DNA of 64,000 nt from contig NC_018664.1 in NCBI RefSeq assembly GCF_000299355.1, positions 1,720,380 to 1,784,379 on the forward strand, in the 5' to 3' direction. The notes below the pieces were generated by a model. It was not told the DNA's origin and did no database searches. It saw nothing but the letters and a program-made list of their open reading frames with translations. Of the stretch, positions 1 to 7,923 are shown one piece after another (position 1 is the stretch's first letter; each line of letters starts with the position of its first letter). The translations under genes and the position numbers were made by a program. The DNA comes from Gottschalkia acidurici 9a. GTDB taxonomy: Bacteria; Bacillota; Clostridia; Tissierellales; Gottschalkiaceae.

Positions 1-159
1 ACACCCTACTTTTCTGTCATTGCGGATTTCCGTTAAATCTTCATAATCTCCACTTCCATACAAAGTGTGCCATTTAATAATTCTGATTTTACATTCAATA
101 GAGTTGGTATATTTCCATGTTCCTTGCTTTATAACTTCTGCATTTTTAAACATAATCAT
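1..159 (-). CDS. hypothetical protein, 5' part only (runs off the window)
   Basis: A minus-strand reading frame is open from an ATG at 159 to the window edge, 53 codons. A good ribosome binding site (AAGGTGG) lies about 7 bases before this ATG. The residues seen include the tract KQGTWKY and the pair GSGDYED. I do not recognise the family. It is on the same strand as the toxin-immunity array that follows and may be another immunity gene. The C-terminus lies outside the window. Confidence 0.45.
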   Translation of the reverse strand, partial: MIMFKNAEVIKQGTWKYTNSIECKIRIIKWHTLYGSGDYEDLTEIRNDRKVGC

Positions 160-354
160 GTACCCACCTTCTATAAATCATCACAATCTATTTCATTTAC
201 ATCAAATACACCTATATCAACAAATTTTCACTTAAGTCGAATATTTAATTTGCAAGTAGTTTTCTTATATTTTTTGGCTTTATAATTGAATGTATAAAGA
301 ATTTTATTGTATAAAATCTATGATACTGTAACTTCTTTTCATTTTTTTATAAAG

Positions 355-759
355 TCAATTATATATTTTAGTTCCTTGATTTAATGGATCTTCTAGATAT
401 ATACCCTTAGTTTTTAGCTTAAGCTTTACTTCTTGATGGTCTCCATAATTATTGTATGATCCCATATATAGATCTATTTCATATCCACTTTCATCCATCT
501 TCGTTATCCTCCAGTCATATAACTCGTCATTAGGAATAATTTCTGGTGGATCAAAACTAAACGTTTCTATATCAGTAAATACTATTAGTCCATTCTCTAT
601 ATTTTCATTATTATAAAAATCCCAAGCTCCACTACTACTTCGTATTCGTGATATTAAATTAAACTGTATTTTTACTTCTTTTTGTTGAGAATCTATAATA
701 ATTGACTTTATAAATCTATCCCCTACATAAATAGTTTCTAAAAATTCTTCTAGATTCAA
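355..759 (-). CDS. putative immunity protein, family not firmly recognised
   Basis: This 134-residue soluble protein has no signal peptide or membrane segment. It is acidic and rich in aromatic residues, with motifs YVGDRF, SRIRSSSG and a central run ending IVFTDIETF. Such compact single-domain proteins are typical of immunity partners of polymorphic toxins. The start appears to be TTG with only a weak upstream GGAG. It lies 23 bases downstream of an open toxin-tail remnant (783-1058) on the same strand, which is the gene order expected of a toxin-immunity pair. The immunity role is inferred from size and position. Confidence 0.55.
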   Translation of the reverse strand: MNLEEFLETIYVGDRFIKSIIIDSQQKEVKIQFNLISRIRSSSGAWDFYNNENIENGLIVFTDIETFSFDPPEIIPNDELYDWRITKMDESGYEIDLYMGSYNNYGDHQEVKLKLKTKGIYLEDPLNQGTKIYN

Positions 760-782
760 GGTTAATAAACTCCATTCTATTT

Positions 783-1058
783 TTAGTTGACCAAAAATAA
801 TTTAGATATATAGGAACTTTCATTAAATATTAGCTCAAAACCAGTACAAATAGTGAGTCTAGTAAAAGTTATACTTCTTAACATGTCACAAATTGACATA
901 TCAGACTCATATGGTAATTTTATGTGTTCAGCACTTCCTGTATAATTATCAATTATATCTAGAAATCCATAACTCTTTGCAGTTGCTGAGAACTCTTTTA
1001 TTATTTTATTTTTATCATTCCTAATTGCATCTACAAAATCATTCTTTAATGCACTGCA
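783..1058 (-). pseudogene. orphan toxin C-terminal remnant without a start codon
   Basis: The minus strand is open for 91 codons between an in-frame TAG at 1059-1061 and TAA at 783-785. The translation looks like real protein (for example KNDFVDAIRNDKNKIIKEF and later YGFLDIIDNYTGSAEHIKLP), but no initiator with a ribosome binding site exists. It is best explained as the 3' tip of a larger toxin gene that was displaced here with its immunity gene (355-759). The toxin activity is not recognised. Confidence 0.45.
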
Positions 1059-1110
1059 CTACTAACCCTTTATTTTATATGGGATCTTAATAGTTTTATG
1101 CATCCCCTTA

Positions 1111-1389
1111 CTACCATCCTGATGCTTTAAGCTTAAATAAAATAGCAATTATACTTATAATCAATAGCTTAGTTTTTAAATTTCCGTTCATAAACTCTAT
1201 TATTAAGGGAAAAAATCCATGAGTAATTGAATAAAGAGCAACAATCATAACTGGTGTTATCATAAGAGTAGATTTTGCAACTAGGTTCATATTGCTGTAC
1301 CATATTACATTTGTATAATATGCTATTAAAATAGATAAAGCAGTTGACAATAATAGGCTCGCTAAAACATATTTTGCGAAAGATCTCAT
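1111..1389 (-). CDS. small membrane protein (possible membrane-type immunity protein)
   Basis: A 92-residue protein with about three hydrophobic segments (near residues 7-25, 38-58 and 72-88) and short charged loops. An AGGGGGAAG ribosome binding site precedes the ATG by 4 bases. Small multi-span membrane proteins can serve as immunity factors against pore-forming or membrane toxins, but nothing in the sequence proves that here. A decayed copy lies at 3368-3583, so the locus was duplicated with its surroundings. Confidence 0.5.
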   Translation of the reverse strand: MRSFAKYVLASLLLSTALSILIAYYTNVIWYSNMNLVAKSTLMITPVMIVALYSITHGFFPLIIEFMNGNLKTKLLIISIIAILFKLKASGW

Positions 1390-1778
1390 TTGACTTCCCC
1401 CTAGTTTGATTAGTTATAATTATTAATTTCTTTTTTTACTAATATTTTCTTTAGATTCTTGTGCCTTATTTTTAACCTTACTAGGTCTTTCTATCATCAT
1501 TGTTTTTATACAAAACGAAAGGCTATTAGTGGTATATATTTTCATTGTCAATCTCTGTTTTGTTGATTTTTTATGTTACATTTAGAACATAATTTGGATT
1601 TAGTTTGATCAACTAAAGTTATTTATATTACTTAACTTATTTTAAAGGTAATATAATGGTTGTATATAAGCTCCATATTCTTTGATGTACTTAGTATTGA
1701 AGTTGGTACTAGTTATACCTTTATTTTACTATCAAAAGGATCTTCTTGTAAAACTTTTCCCTTTTATTCTCACAAAAA
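1390..1778. other. non-coding stretch in the toxin-immunity array
   Basis: About 390 AT-rich bases between two small genes. The minus strand has a short frame of about 40 codons (near 1421-1546) with no ribosome binding site and no family resemblance. I see no RNA gene, repeat or further recognisable toxin fragment. Confidence 0.3.
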
Positions 1779-1827
1779 TGACTGTCTCAGTTCTAAATTT
1801 TTACTCCATTTTGAGACAGTCACTTTT
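1776..1827 (-). terminator. intrinsic terminator after the gene at 1842-2120
   Basis: TGACTGTCTCA at 1779-1789 pairs perfectly with TGAGACAGTCA at 1812-1822. Read on the minus strand the hairpin is followed by a short T run, placed just downstream of the stop codon at 1842. Confidence 0.6.
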
Positions 1828-1841
1828 GAAATACATAGTAG

Positions 1842-2120
1842 TTAATTAAATTTCTTTTCCCATAAAACAAATTTATCCCATATATCCTCATTAAAAACCG
1901 ATTCATTATTTAAGTCATAGTAAACAACAAGCTCTTCCCATTTGTCATATTTAAAATTCTCTGGATATTTTCCAGTATTAATAAGTTCTATTAATAAACC
2001 TTCAAGAGCCATTTCATACTCACAGTGTTTATAATAATGCTTAACTTCATTTAATTCATCATTTGGTAGAACCCTTTCAGCATAAGAAATATATTTTCCA
2101 AGCATCATATCATAATTCAT
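1842..2120 (-). CDS. putative immunity protein, MafI-like
   Basis: An acidic 92-residue protein. The central pattern of a charged helix, then CEYEMALEGLLIELI, resembles the small MafI-type immunity proteins, in which a 'GEY-x-LA' helix is followed by a second helix. This is resemblance by eye only. A GTG at 2132 is also in frame, but it abuts the ribosome binding site (AAGGTG); the ATG at 2120 is better spaced. It ends just before a strong terminator. No intact toxin lies beside it; the upstream minus strand holds only short coding-like scraps. Confidence 0.5.
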   Translation of the reverse strand: MNYDMMLGKYISYAERVLPNDELNEVKHYYKHCEYEMALEGLLIELINTGKYPENFKYDKWEELVVYYDLNNESVFNEDIWDKFVLWEKKFN

Positions 2121-2132
2121 ACTCGCATTCAC

Positions 2133-2555
2133 ACCTTTTTACTTATAACATAAGATTAGATAGAAAGTTTATAGGATAATGAGATCTTATTTTCTCAGTG
2201 TATTTTCTGTTACTTGAAGACTAGAAATCAACCATTATCTCCACCTATCCCTCACCCTAGTTACATAAGCATAACTGTACTTAACTACACCATAATATTA
2301 TTTATAATCTTAATCTATCTCTAATTTTAAGTATTTTGCATATATAGTTATAATATTTTATTAAGAAGTCCTTATCAAATTGCACTTTAGGGTACTTAAA
2401 ATATTATATTTATACTATTTCTAATATCACTTTTTCAATTTTATCAATATTATCTTGGCCTATCTCAATATATAGTAGTTCAATTAATACTTTAGTAATC
2501 TTATTAAACACCATCTTGCTAGAGCCAACAATATCGTACACTGCAAAATTAAATA
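2133..2555. other. decayed spacer with short coding-like scraps
   Basis: About 420 bases without an intact gene. On the minus strand, 2235-2297 is open and reads like the end of a protein (SYAYVTRVRDRWR), and the segment around 2410-2530 is open with regular helical composition. Both lack starts. They are consistent with eroded toxin or immunity genes, but no family can be named. Confidence 0.3.
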
Positions 2556-2948
2556 TTATTTTCCTTGTGGAATTTTCTTTAATTCTTCATATTCTTGTAA
2601 TGCTTCAATAATTCCACTTGCATATTCAATAGGTAATCCTATTATTAGAGGTGCAATATTATCAAATGCACTATCTGTATAAATTACAGACTGTCTATTA
2701 TTAATATTGATTGTCACATCTAGATTTTCATTTTGATAGTAACTATACTTAATTCCTAACAATCCATAGTAACTGTTGTTCTTCGGAAGCTTTATTTCAA
2801 GCGCAAATTCTTTGTCTCTTAGGGTCTGCTGATTTGCTTTAACCTTTAATTTAATGTTATCATAAATTTCATTAAATTCTTTTTTTACTTCTTTATCATT
2901 TGATATAGCTATTTTTTTAAAATTGTTTTCGTTATCAATAATTAACAT
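2556..2948 (-). CDS. putative immunity protein, family not recognised
   Basis: A 130-residue soluble protein starting at the ATG at 2948, which has a GGAGG site 6 bases upstream. A longer in-frame start at 2972 lacks this. The fold seems to be mixed alpha/beta, with a charged N-terminal helix, a strand-rich middle (VTININNRQSVIY) and a C-terminal helix. The start codon overlaps the stop of an upstream frame (2942-3055) in the arrangement ATGTTAA. Such coupling is typical of a toxin tip followed by its immunity gene. Confidence 0.55.
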   Translation of the reverse strand: MLIIDNENNFKKIAISNDKEVKKEFNEIYDNIKLKVKANQQTLRDKEFALEIKLPKNNSYYGLLGIKYSYYQNENLDVTININNRQSVIYTDSAFDNIAPLIIGLPIEYASGIIEALQEYEELKKIPQGK

Positions 2949-3055
2949 ACTTGCCTCCAAAATTCTAACCATTTTTGAGAATTAAATTCTCCTGAAAACA
3001 TTTTTATAACATTCTTATGATACGTGGTAAATGGTAGCTTCTTTTCATTTAAAAT
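2942..3055 (-). pseudogene. toxin C-terminal tail overlapping the next immunity start
   Basis: An open minus-strand frame of 37 codons plus stop. It reads plausibly as a protein end (LPFTTYHKNVIKMFSGEF, then WLEFWRQVC). Its TAA overlaps the ATG of the gene at 2556-2948. The frame is closed upstream by TAA at 3056-3058, so the rest of the toxin gene is lost. Nuclease type or other activity cannot be told. Confidence 0.4.
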
Positions 3056-3275
3056 TTATATAATTTATAAACTCATTACTTACATATAGATTTAATTTAT
3101 CTATACACACTTAAATTCTACTCATTTATTCAACTTCTTCATCACTTCTTTTTTCTATATTTTCACAAAATCATTATTTATAAATATTAGTTCTTATTAA
3201 TGCCCTAATTTGAATGTGAGTTCCATTTTATCCTTACAATACTATAGTTATAGTCGTACCTTCTCCTAAATGATA

Positions 3276-3313
3276 TAGAAAAAGACAGCTACTTTTTTAA
3301 AAATAACCGTCTT
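3276..3313 (-). terminator. hairpin terminator after the dead membrane-protein copy
   Basis: AAGACAGCTA at 3282-3291 pairs with TAACCGTCTT at 3304-3313 through ten pairs including two G-U pairs. A run of T follows on the minus strand. Confidence 0.45.
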
Positions 3314-3367
3314 ATGAGTTAATACTCCTTTATACATAGTATCTAATTTTCTTAGTAATAAAATCAT

Positions 3368-3583
3368 TATAACACTTGAAATCAATAGCTTAGTTCTTGA
3401 AACTCTGTTTATAAATTCTACTATTAAGGATACAAATCAATGAGTAATTGCATAAAGAGCAATAATCATAACTGGTGTTATTATAAGAGTAGCTTTTGCA
3501 ACTGGATTCATATTATTATAGCATATTACATTTGTATAGTATGATATTAAAATAGATACAATAGTTGATAATAATAGACCAAC
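3368..3583 (-). pseudogene. dead duplicate of the small membrane protein at 1111-1389
   Basis: About 215 bases match 1138-1360 closely, with long identical blocks such as ATCATAACTGGTGTTAT. The glycine codon of the intact copy's THGFF motif (GGA) has become TGA here, and the original 5' end with its start codon is replaced by unrelated sequence. It is therefore a segmental duplicate that no longer codes. Confidence 0.7.
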
Positions 3584-3604
3584 TTAATTGCCTGTTGAAT
3601 TCAA

Positions 3605-4015
3605 TTATAGATTCCAATATGGATCATCTTCATGTCCATCTAATTCTTTAACAACATATCTAATCATTTCTCTTATATTATCATTCTTTTCAGTTTCTAA
3701 AGAGCTTTTAATATATCTATATATATTACCTAGTCCTAGCATCCCTATAATGCCCGTAATTCCTTCAAGAAAATCTGTTGTTCTATATGTCCAAACTTCC
3801 TTTATCCACATCTCTATTCTTTCTTTCATTTGCTTATCTAGCTGTTCATACATATGCCATTGTCTTAAAGATAATTCATATAATGAATCTGTAATCTCTT
3901 CTACTCTTTCATATTTCTTATCACTTTCAGCATAATTCAGTACATTATTGAACCAACTGTATAAACTCTTTTTATCCATGTAATCTGGTAAATCATCCAT
4001 TTTAGTTGAATCCAT
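3605..4015 (-). CDS. putative immunity protein, family not recognised
   Basis: A 136-residue, mainly helical acidic protein. AAAAAGGAG lies about 7 bases before the ATG. The C-terminal half contains IIGMLGLGNIYRYIKSSLE and ends ELDGHEDDPYWNL. This is the kind of helical protein often found next to Rhs-type toxin tips, but I cannot name the family. It follows the toxin tail at 4135-4296 on the same strand, which supports an immunity role by position. Confidence 0.55.
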   Translation of the reverse strand: MDSTKMDDLPDYMDKKSLYSWFNNVLNYAESDKKYERVEEITDSLYELSLRQWHMYEQLDKQMKERIEMWIKEVWTYRTTDFLEGITGIIGMLGLGNIYRYIKSSLETEKNDNIREMIRYVVKELDGHEDDPYWNL

Positions 4016-4134
4016 TTTTATTCTCCTTTTTACTCTAACATGTCTACGATAATATGTGTTAGTTCATTAGATGGGCTGTATAATTTATTATATCATCCAG
4101 TCATCTGATTTTTAACCACCATTATCCAACGCAT

Positions 4135-4296
4135 TCAGTTACCTCCAGATTCAATTCTAGGATATCTTATAGCTATGTCTTGGTCAGGTGAATGCCATTT
4201 CACTACAAAATTGCTTACCATTTTGTGAAAACTTGTCTTTGTTATTATAGAACCTGGTAGACTACCAAATGCATTTGGTGTTCCATATGAAACCAT
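4135..4296 (-). pseudogene. toxin C-terminal tail, 53 residues
   Basis: An open minus-strand frame reads SYGTPNAFGSLPGS early and ends WHSPDQDIAIRYPRIESGGN. The composition is that of a folded protein end. The ATG at 4296 has no ribosome binding site and in-frame stops lie just upstream, so this looks like a severed toxin tip whose partner is the gene at 3605-4015. The activity is unknown. Confidence 0.4.
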
Positions 4297-4353
4297 TTAC
4301 TGTCATTTACCTAAATGAATTTTTTATACTTAAACTTATATTTTTCTTACTAA

Positions 4354-4566
4354 TTATTCTCTTGTCAATCTTTCATTCCACTCTCTTTCTCTATTTAGAT
4401 TTTTAATATCTTCTTCTGTTGGAACTAACTTTTCTTTGATTAATTTTCCTTCTAAATCCCATTCATTTAGCTTTAAACAGATACCCAATTCATATTCACC
4501 AACTGATTTTAGATTCCCATTTTCAAACCAAATTTCTTCTTTTCCGCTTACTCGACCATATTTCAT
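4354..4566 (-). CDS. YwqK-like (MORN-type) antitoxin, truncated
   Basis: A 70-residue protein. The first 45 residues show the MORN-like pattern of YwqK-family antitoxins (EEIWFENGNLKSVGEYELG, then a W-x-x-x-G-K-L-I repeat). YwqK proteins usually carry several such repeats and exceed 100 residues, so this is a short or truncated member. In Bacillus, YwqK neutralises the LXG toxin YwqJ, but no LXG toxin is visible here. A modest AGGA site precedes the ATG. Confidence 0.5.
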   Translation of the reverse strand: MKYGRVSGKEEIWFENGNLKSVGEYELGICLKLNEWDLEGKLIKEKLVPTEEDIKNLNREREWNERLTRE

Positions 4567-4900
4567 ATTCTGTTTCCTACTCTATCACATTTAAATCTTT
4601 CTTTATGGTCTTGGTATTTTACTTTTTCTAGTATGTTTGAAGTATCATATATGATATTTTATTTATAGCTCTCTTTCTAATAACTTATATGTGCATTCTA
4701 GTTATAAACGCTCTAGTTTTCTTCATCTTTTATTTATTACTTATATAAAGAAAAATCTAGCGTAGTTTTTAATAACCCTAGATTTTTCTTTATTTAACTA
4801 TTTTTTAGTATCTCCCTTACTGTCTCAACATTCTTATTCACTTATTTTAATATAACCGTTATTAGCTTCATCAGTTATAAGTCAGCAAATAGTATGCATG
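4567..4900. other. spacer holding a terminator hairpin
   Basis: About 330 AT-rich bases with no supported gene. The only clear structure is the inverted repeat at 4747-4791, listed separately. Confidence 0.4.
4747..4791. terminator. bidirectional intrinsic terminator
   Basis: AAAGAAAAATCTAG at 4747-4760 is the perfect inverted repeat of CTAGATTTTTCTTT at 4778-4791. It lies 110 bases past the stop of the gene at 4901-5359. The A/T-rich arms give T runs in both directions. Confidence 0.6.
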
Positions 4901-5359
4901 CTATTCTTTCATATCTTTGATATGAATTTCATATTCACATTCTTCATGATAAATTGCTGCAATGATTTCTGTATTTTTATCTGCTACTATAAATTCACGT
5001 CCACTAGAAATATTATGCAATTCTCTTAAAGCTTTGCTATAACTGTCTACCACTACATTTGCCCATATTGTTTCATTACAGTTAGGAACAATTATTAGCC
5101 ATTCCTTGTTATCTTTTAAGAATATCAAACTTTCCTCTAACCATCGAAAATAACTATTAGCTTTATTGCAAATCTTTAATGAGTAAGTAGGCGTAGAATT
5201 TATTTTTATAAATTCTTTAATCACTAAACTAAATTTTTCAATCCACTTCGAATTACGTTCCTCAAATTCTATTAACTTTATACTTGAAAATTGAGCCATG
5301 ATTTTCTTTGCATTAATTAATGCTAATTTTCTTTTAATTAATTGAGCTCTTTTTTCCAT
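4901..5359 (-). CDS. putative immunity protein, paralogue of the gene at 6235-6684
   Basis: A 152-residue soluble protein, ATG preceded by GGGGAG at 6 bases. It aligns along its length with the protein at 6235-6684. Shared features are an N-terminal basic helix, WLEESLIFL against WLKKELPFL, a central W-x-I-I-P strand, WANVVVDSYSKAL against WAKVKVLDYCDAL, and a final acidic strand. Both genes sit directly downstream of related toxin-tail remnants, so they probably protect against related toxins. The family is not recognised. Confidence 0.6.
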   Translation of the reverse strand: MEKRAQLIKRKLALINAKKIMAQFSSIKLIEFEERNSKWIEKFSLVIKEFIKINSTPTYSLKICNKANSYFRWLEESLIFLKDNKEWLIIVPNCNETIWANVVVDSYSKALRELHNISSGREFIVADKNTEIIAAIYHEECEYEIHIKDMKE

Positions 5360-5930
5360 GTAATCTCCCCGTTATTTCATTATATTATGATAAATATGAC
5401 GTTTGATAATAGAACCATACAGATTAAAGTATATTTCTTTTTTAAAGTCATAAGTTAATTTATCTATACCATTTTTTCACTTACCAGCATCGATATTACC
5501 TAAATCCTTAGTATAGTCAACTTCAGTACTCTTTACTTGTAGGGCATCATATTCATAATATCTCCCGTGATGTGTTAGACTACGATCTTCATAATCTTTA
5601 CATTCTAGTCTTTTTAATCATATCATCTCAAACAGTCCATTGACATTTTGGCTGTTATGACCCTGAAATACCTGATCTAATTTTAAATCAGTTTAAAGCT
5701 TGTCTTCTGTTTAAGCTTCTAACTTCACTTATACCCTCAGATCTAAATTTAATTCCGATTTTCTTCCTTTCTACTGGATCTTAAGTTTTTTAGTATCATT
5801 TAAATCACAGTGCGATAACTAACTATATCTATTATTTTAGCAACATCTACTACCTTATCAACCTTATTTATTACTTTCACACCTGTTGTTGGTACATTAA
5901 AATCTAAACGTATCTATAGAGCTAGACCCA
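5360..5930 (-). pseudogene. eroded Rhs-type toxin tail
   Basis: The minus strand here yields coding-like fragments in changing frames with many stops. In order they are TTGVKVINKVDKVVDVAK (near 5840-5900), a RSLNRRQAL segment (near 5705) that recalls the linker before nuclease tips of Rhs-type toxins, and HHGRYYEYDALQVKSTEVDY (near 5510-5570). The end resembles the tail before the paralogous gene at 6235-6684 (HHRRYYEYE, then YDFK). It is a dead toxin gene whose immunity gene (4901-5359) survives. The toxin class, possibly an HNH-type nuclease, is a guess. Confidence 0.45.
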
Positions 5931-6006
5931 AAAGTTTTTATGAAGCTGTTAGCTCATAGATGACTATATTTATTTCTATAATCATTAGTATATAAAACTA
6001 AAAGCA

Positions 6007-6039
6007 AAGCTGACACCATATGAAAAACGATGTCAGCTT
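6007..6039 (-). terminator. hairpin downstream of the gene at 6235-6684
   Basis: AAGCTGACA at 6007-6015 and TGTCAGCTT at 6031-6039 form a perfect 9-base-pair stem with a 15-base loop. The T run after it is weak, so it may be a poor terminator. Confidence 0.4.
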
Positions 6040-6234
6040 GTATAAATGAAAGATATTCTAAGATAGGGTTATTTTTGGTGTATGTTGACCTTGTTTAAGT
6101 TCATTTTTATTATGGGAGCTTTTCACGAAATGTGAGGTTTTATATTCAAGATCTATGATTAACTGTCCTGCAAAAAAGTTCTTTCAGCATTATAGTATTA
6201 ATGGCTTTGCTTTGTTAGACGCTGGATAGAGTTA

Positions 6235-6684
6235 TTAATCAGTTTTTGCAAGAGCAATTTCAATAATATCTTCATCAATGCCTACTCGAAATAACGATCC
6301 ATTGTCAACATTAATTATACTTATTTCATGTTTTTGATTCCACAATTGCTCCAAAGCATCACAATAATCTAGCACTTTTACTTTTGCCCACCACAATCCC
6401 ATATCCCCACATGGAATTATCCATATAGCTTCATTAGCTAAAAAAGGCAGTTCCTTTTTTAGCCATTGAACAATTTCCTTGACATCACTTTTTACATCTA
6501 TTGTTGCAATAGAAGGACATATCCTCCTACTAGTCAGGTCTTTTAGTTTCTCCCTATATTTCAACATATCTATCGAATCTATCTCTAAAAACTCTACTAC
6601 TGTAAATGCTGTTATCTCCTGCATTTCATTTTTTGCTTTTATATAATTTGCTTTTTTTTGTATTAATAACTTTCTATCGTTCAT
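6235..6684 (-). CDS. putative immunity protein, paralogue of the gene at 4901-5359
   Basis: A 149-residue protein when started at the ATG at 6684, which matches the N-terminus of its paralogue and has AAGG about 7 bases upstream. A longer frame begins at a GTG at 6738, but that part overlaps the toxin tail in another frame. Conserved blocks shared with the paralogue are a W-L-x-x-x-L-x-F-L helix, a W-I-I-P strand and a W-A-K-V strand. It sits 25 bases after the toxin-tail stop at 6710. The function is inferred from position. Confidence 0.55.
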   Translation of the reverse strand: MNDRKLLIQKKANYIKAKNEMQEITAFTVVEFLEIDSIDMLKYREKLKDLTSRRICPSIATIDVKSDVKEIVQWLKKELPFLANEAIWIIPCGDMGLWWAKVKVLDYCDALEQLWNQKHEISIINVDNGSLFRVGIDEDIIEIALAKTD

Positions 6685-6709
6685 TATCTGCCTTATCTTC
6701 CTTTCATAT

Positions 6710-6955
6710 TTACTTTTTAAAATATATGTGATGGTCACAATCTATTTTAACTGTATCATACCTTAAGTCAGGGTTTTTAAAATCATAATTTAATATATCT
6801 TCACCATCTGGAACTTTACCACCATGAGTATGTGAATCTTTCTCTATATTATTTGTATGGTAAGCCACAACTTTTTTCCCTTCGGTGTTTCATATTCATA
6901 GTACCTTCTATGATGTGTTGAATTACTATAAAAAACCTTATAGTTTGTTATGTAT
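6710..6955 (-). pseudogene. toxin tail remnant with one frameshift
   Basis: The minus strand reads STHHRRYYEYETPKGKK, then after a one-base shift in the T run at 6872-6877 continues VVAYHTNNIEKDSHTHGGK and PDGEDILNYDFKNPDLRYD, and stops at 6710-6712. It is the end of a polymorphic toxin whose partner is the next gene. HHxRYYEY and the later YDFK are shared with the remnant at 5360-5930, so the two are related. Confidence 0.5.
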
Positions 6956-7427
6956 AGTTTTTATAAGCTACCATTAAAATTAGCTACTTTATTACTAAAA
7001 GATATAGGAGAACTTATATCATCAGCATAGCTTTCTATGACTTTAATACTCTTTCTATCTTCAGTTAAACTTTCTTTGAAATCTTATACTATTCCTTTCA
7101 TTAACCTTACTATATTTTATTTCTTTACAATAAAAAAAGTACAATATTCCTTACTTGAAATATTGATCTTTTTCATTGGTATAATAATATTTTTTATTTT
7201 CTTTTAGTTACATTTTACTGCATTTTTGAAGTTATGCAGCATTCTTTTTATGCTTGATTTATCAAATTTCCTTTTAAATACTAATATTTCTTAAACTTAA
7301 ATTGCCCAGAAATTTTGTAATCAATTAAATTATTTTTTTAGCTATATTATAAAATCCTCTTACTTATTTAATTTAAATTAGCTATATTTTTTGAGTTCTC
7401 TATCTTTAAATTTTAAATATCATAATT
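6956..7427. other. AT-rich spacer
   Basis: About 470 bases. The part nearest 6956 continues the eroded toxin frame in scraps (TEDRKSIKVIESYADD near 7030-7075). A 7-base-pair inverted repeat (CAATATT at 7142-7148, AATATTG at 7159-7165) flanked by A and T runs may be a weak terminator. Nothing else is recognised. Confidence 0.3.
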
Positions 7428-7844
7428 TTAGCATTGCAATTTTTTTATAAAATCCTTAAATATCTTCCGTACTGCTATACCACTTTTTGGAAGTATAGTT
7501 TCAATCCGTTTCATGATTGTTTTATCACCCGAAATTAGTCCTATATTATCTGAATTAACAATCACTCTTAATGAATCCATACAGGTTTCAAACAGCTCGT
7601 CATTATCTATACTAGAAAGTAAAATCAAACTTTGTACTATGATTTCATCATTAATATTACTATCAACGCAATAAGCAAATCTAATTTGCCAGGCTATAGG
7701 TTTTAAAAGAATGTTATCTAGTAACTTTTCCCAATCATTTTTGTTAAACTTCTCTAACATTTCTCTAGCAATTGTAAAGCCTTCATCGTACCAATAGTCT
7801 ATTGTAAATGATCCTGATAGATATTCTTCTAATTCTTCATACAT
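7428..7844 (-). CDS. probable immunity protein for the EndoU toxin tip
   Basis: A 138-residue helical protein. The ATG at 7844 has a perfect AGGAGG site 7 bases upstream, whereas the longer open frame to 7976 overlaps the toxin end and has no such site. The sequence alternates acidic and hydrophobic helices (YEELEEYLSG, LSSIDNDELFETCMDSL) and looks like a repeat-helix fold, which is common among immunity proteins. It starts 80 bases after the EndoU domain stop on the same strand. That placement is the basis for the immunity call. Confidence 0.6.
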   Translation of the reverse strand: MYEELEEYLSGSFTIDYWYDEGFTIAREMLEKFNKNDWEKLLDNILLKPIAWQIRFAYCVDSNINDEIIVQSLILLSSIDNDELFETCMDSLRVIVNSDNIGLISGDKTIMKRIETILPKSGIAVRKIFKDFIKKLQC

Positions 7845-7923
7845 ATTAAAATCCTCCTGAATAATCCTTTTGCTAAGATATCTACTAGAATGAATAAATA
7901 GTTTATTTTCACTTTCTTCAATG

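Noticed and set aside
67-285. A 72-codon plus-strand frame at the left edge
   Set aside because: It is opposite the partial minus-strand gene, which has a good ribosome binding site; the plus-strand translation is Phe/Ser/Asn-rich with no pattern.
1660-1845. A 61-codon plus-strand frame
   Set aside because: It runs through the terminator hairpin at 1776-1827 and has no ribosome binding site.
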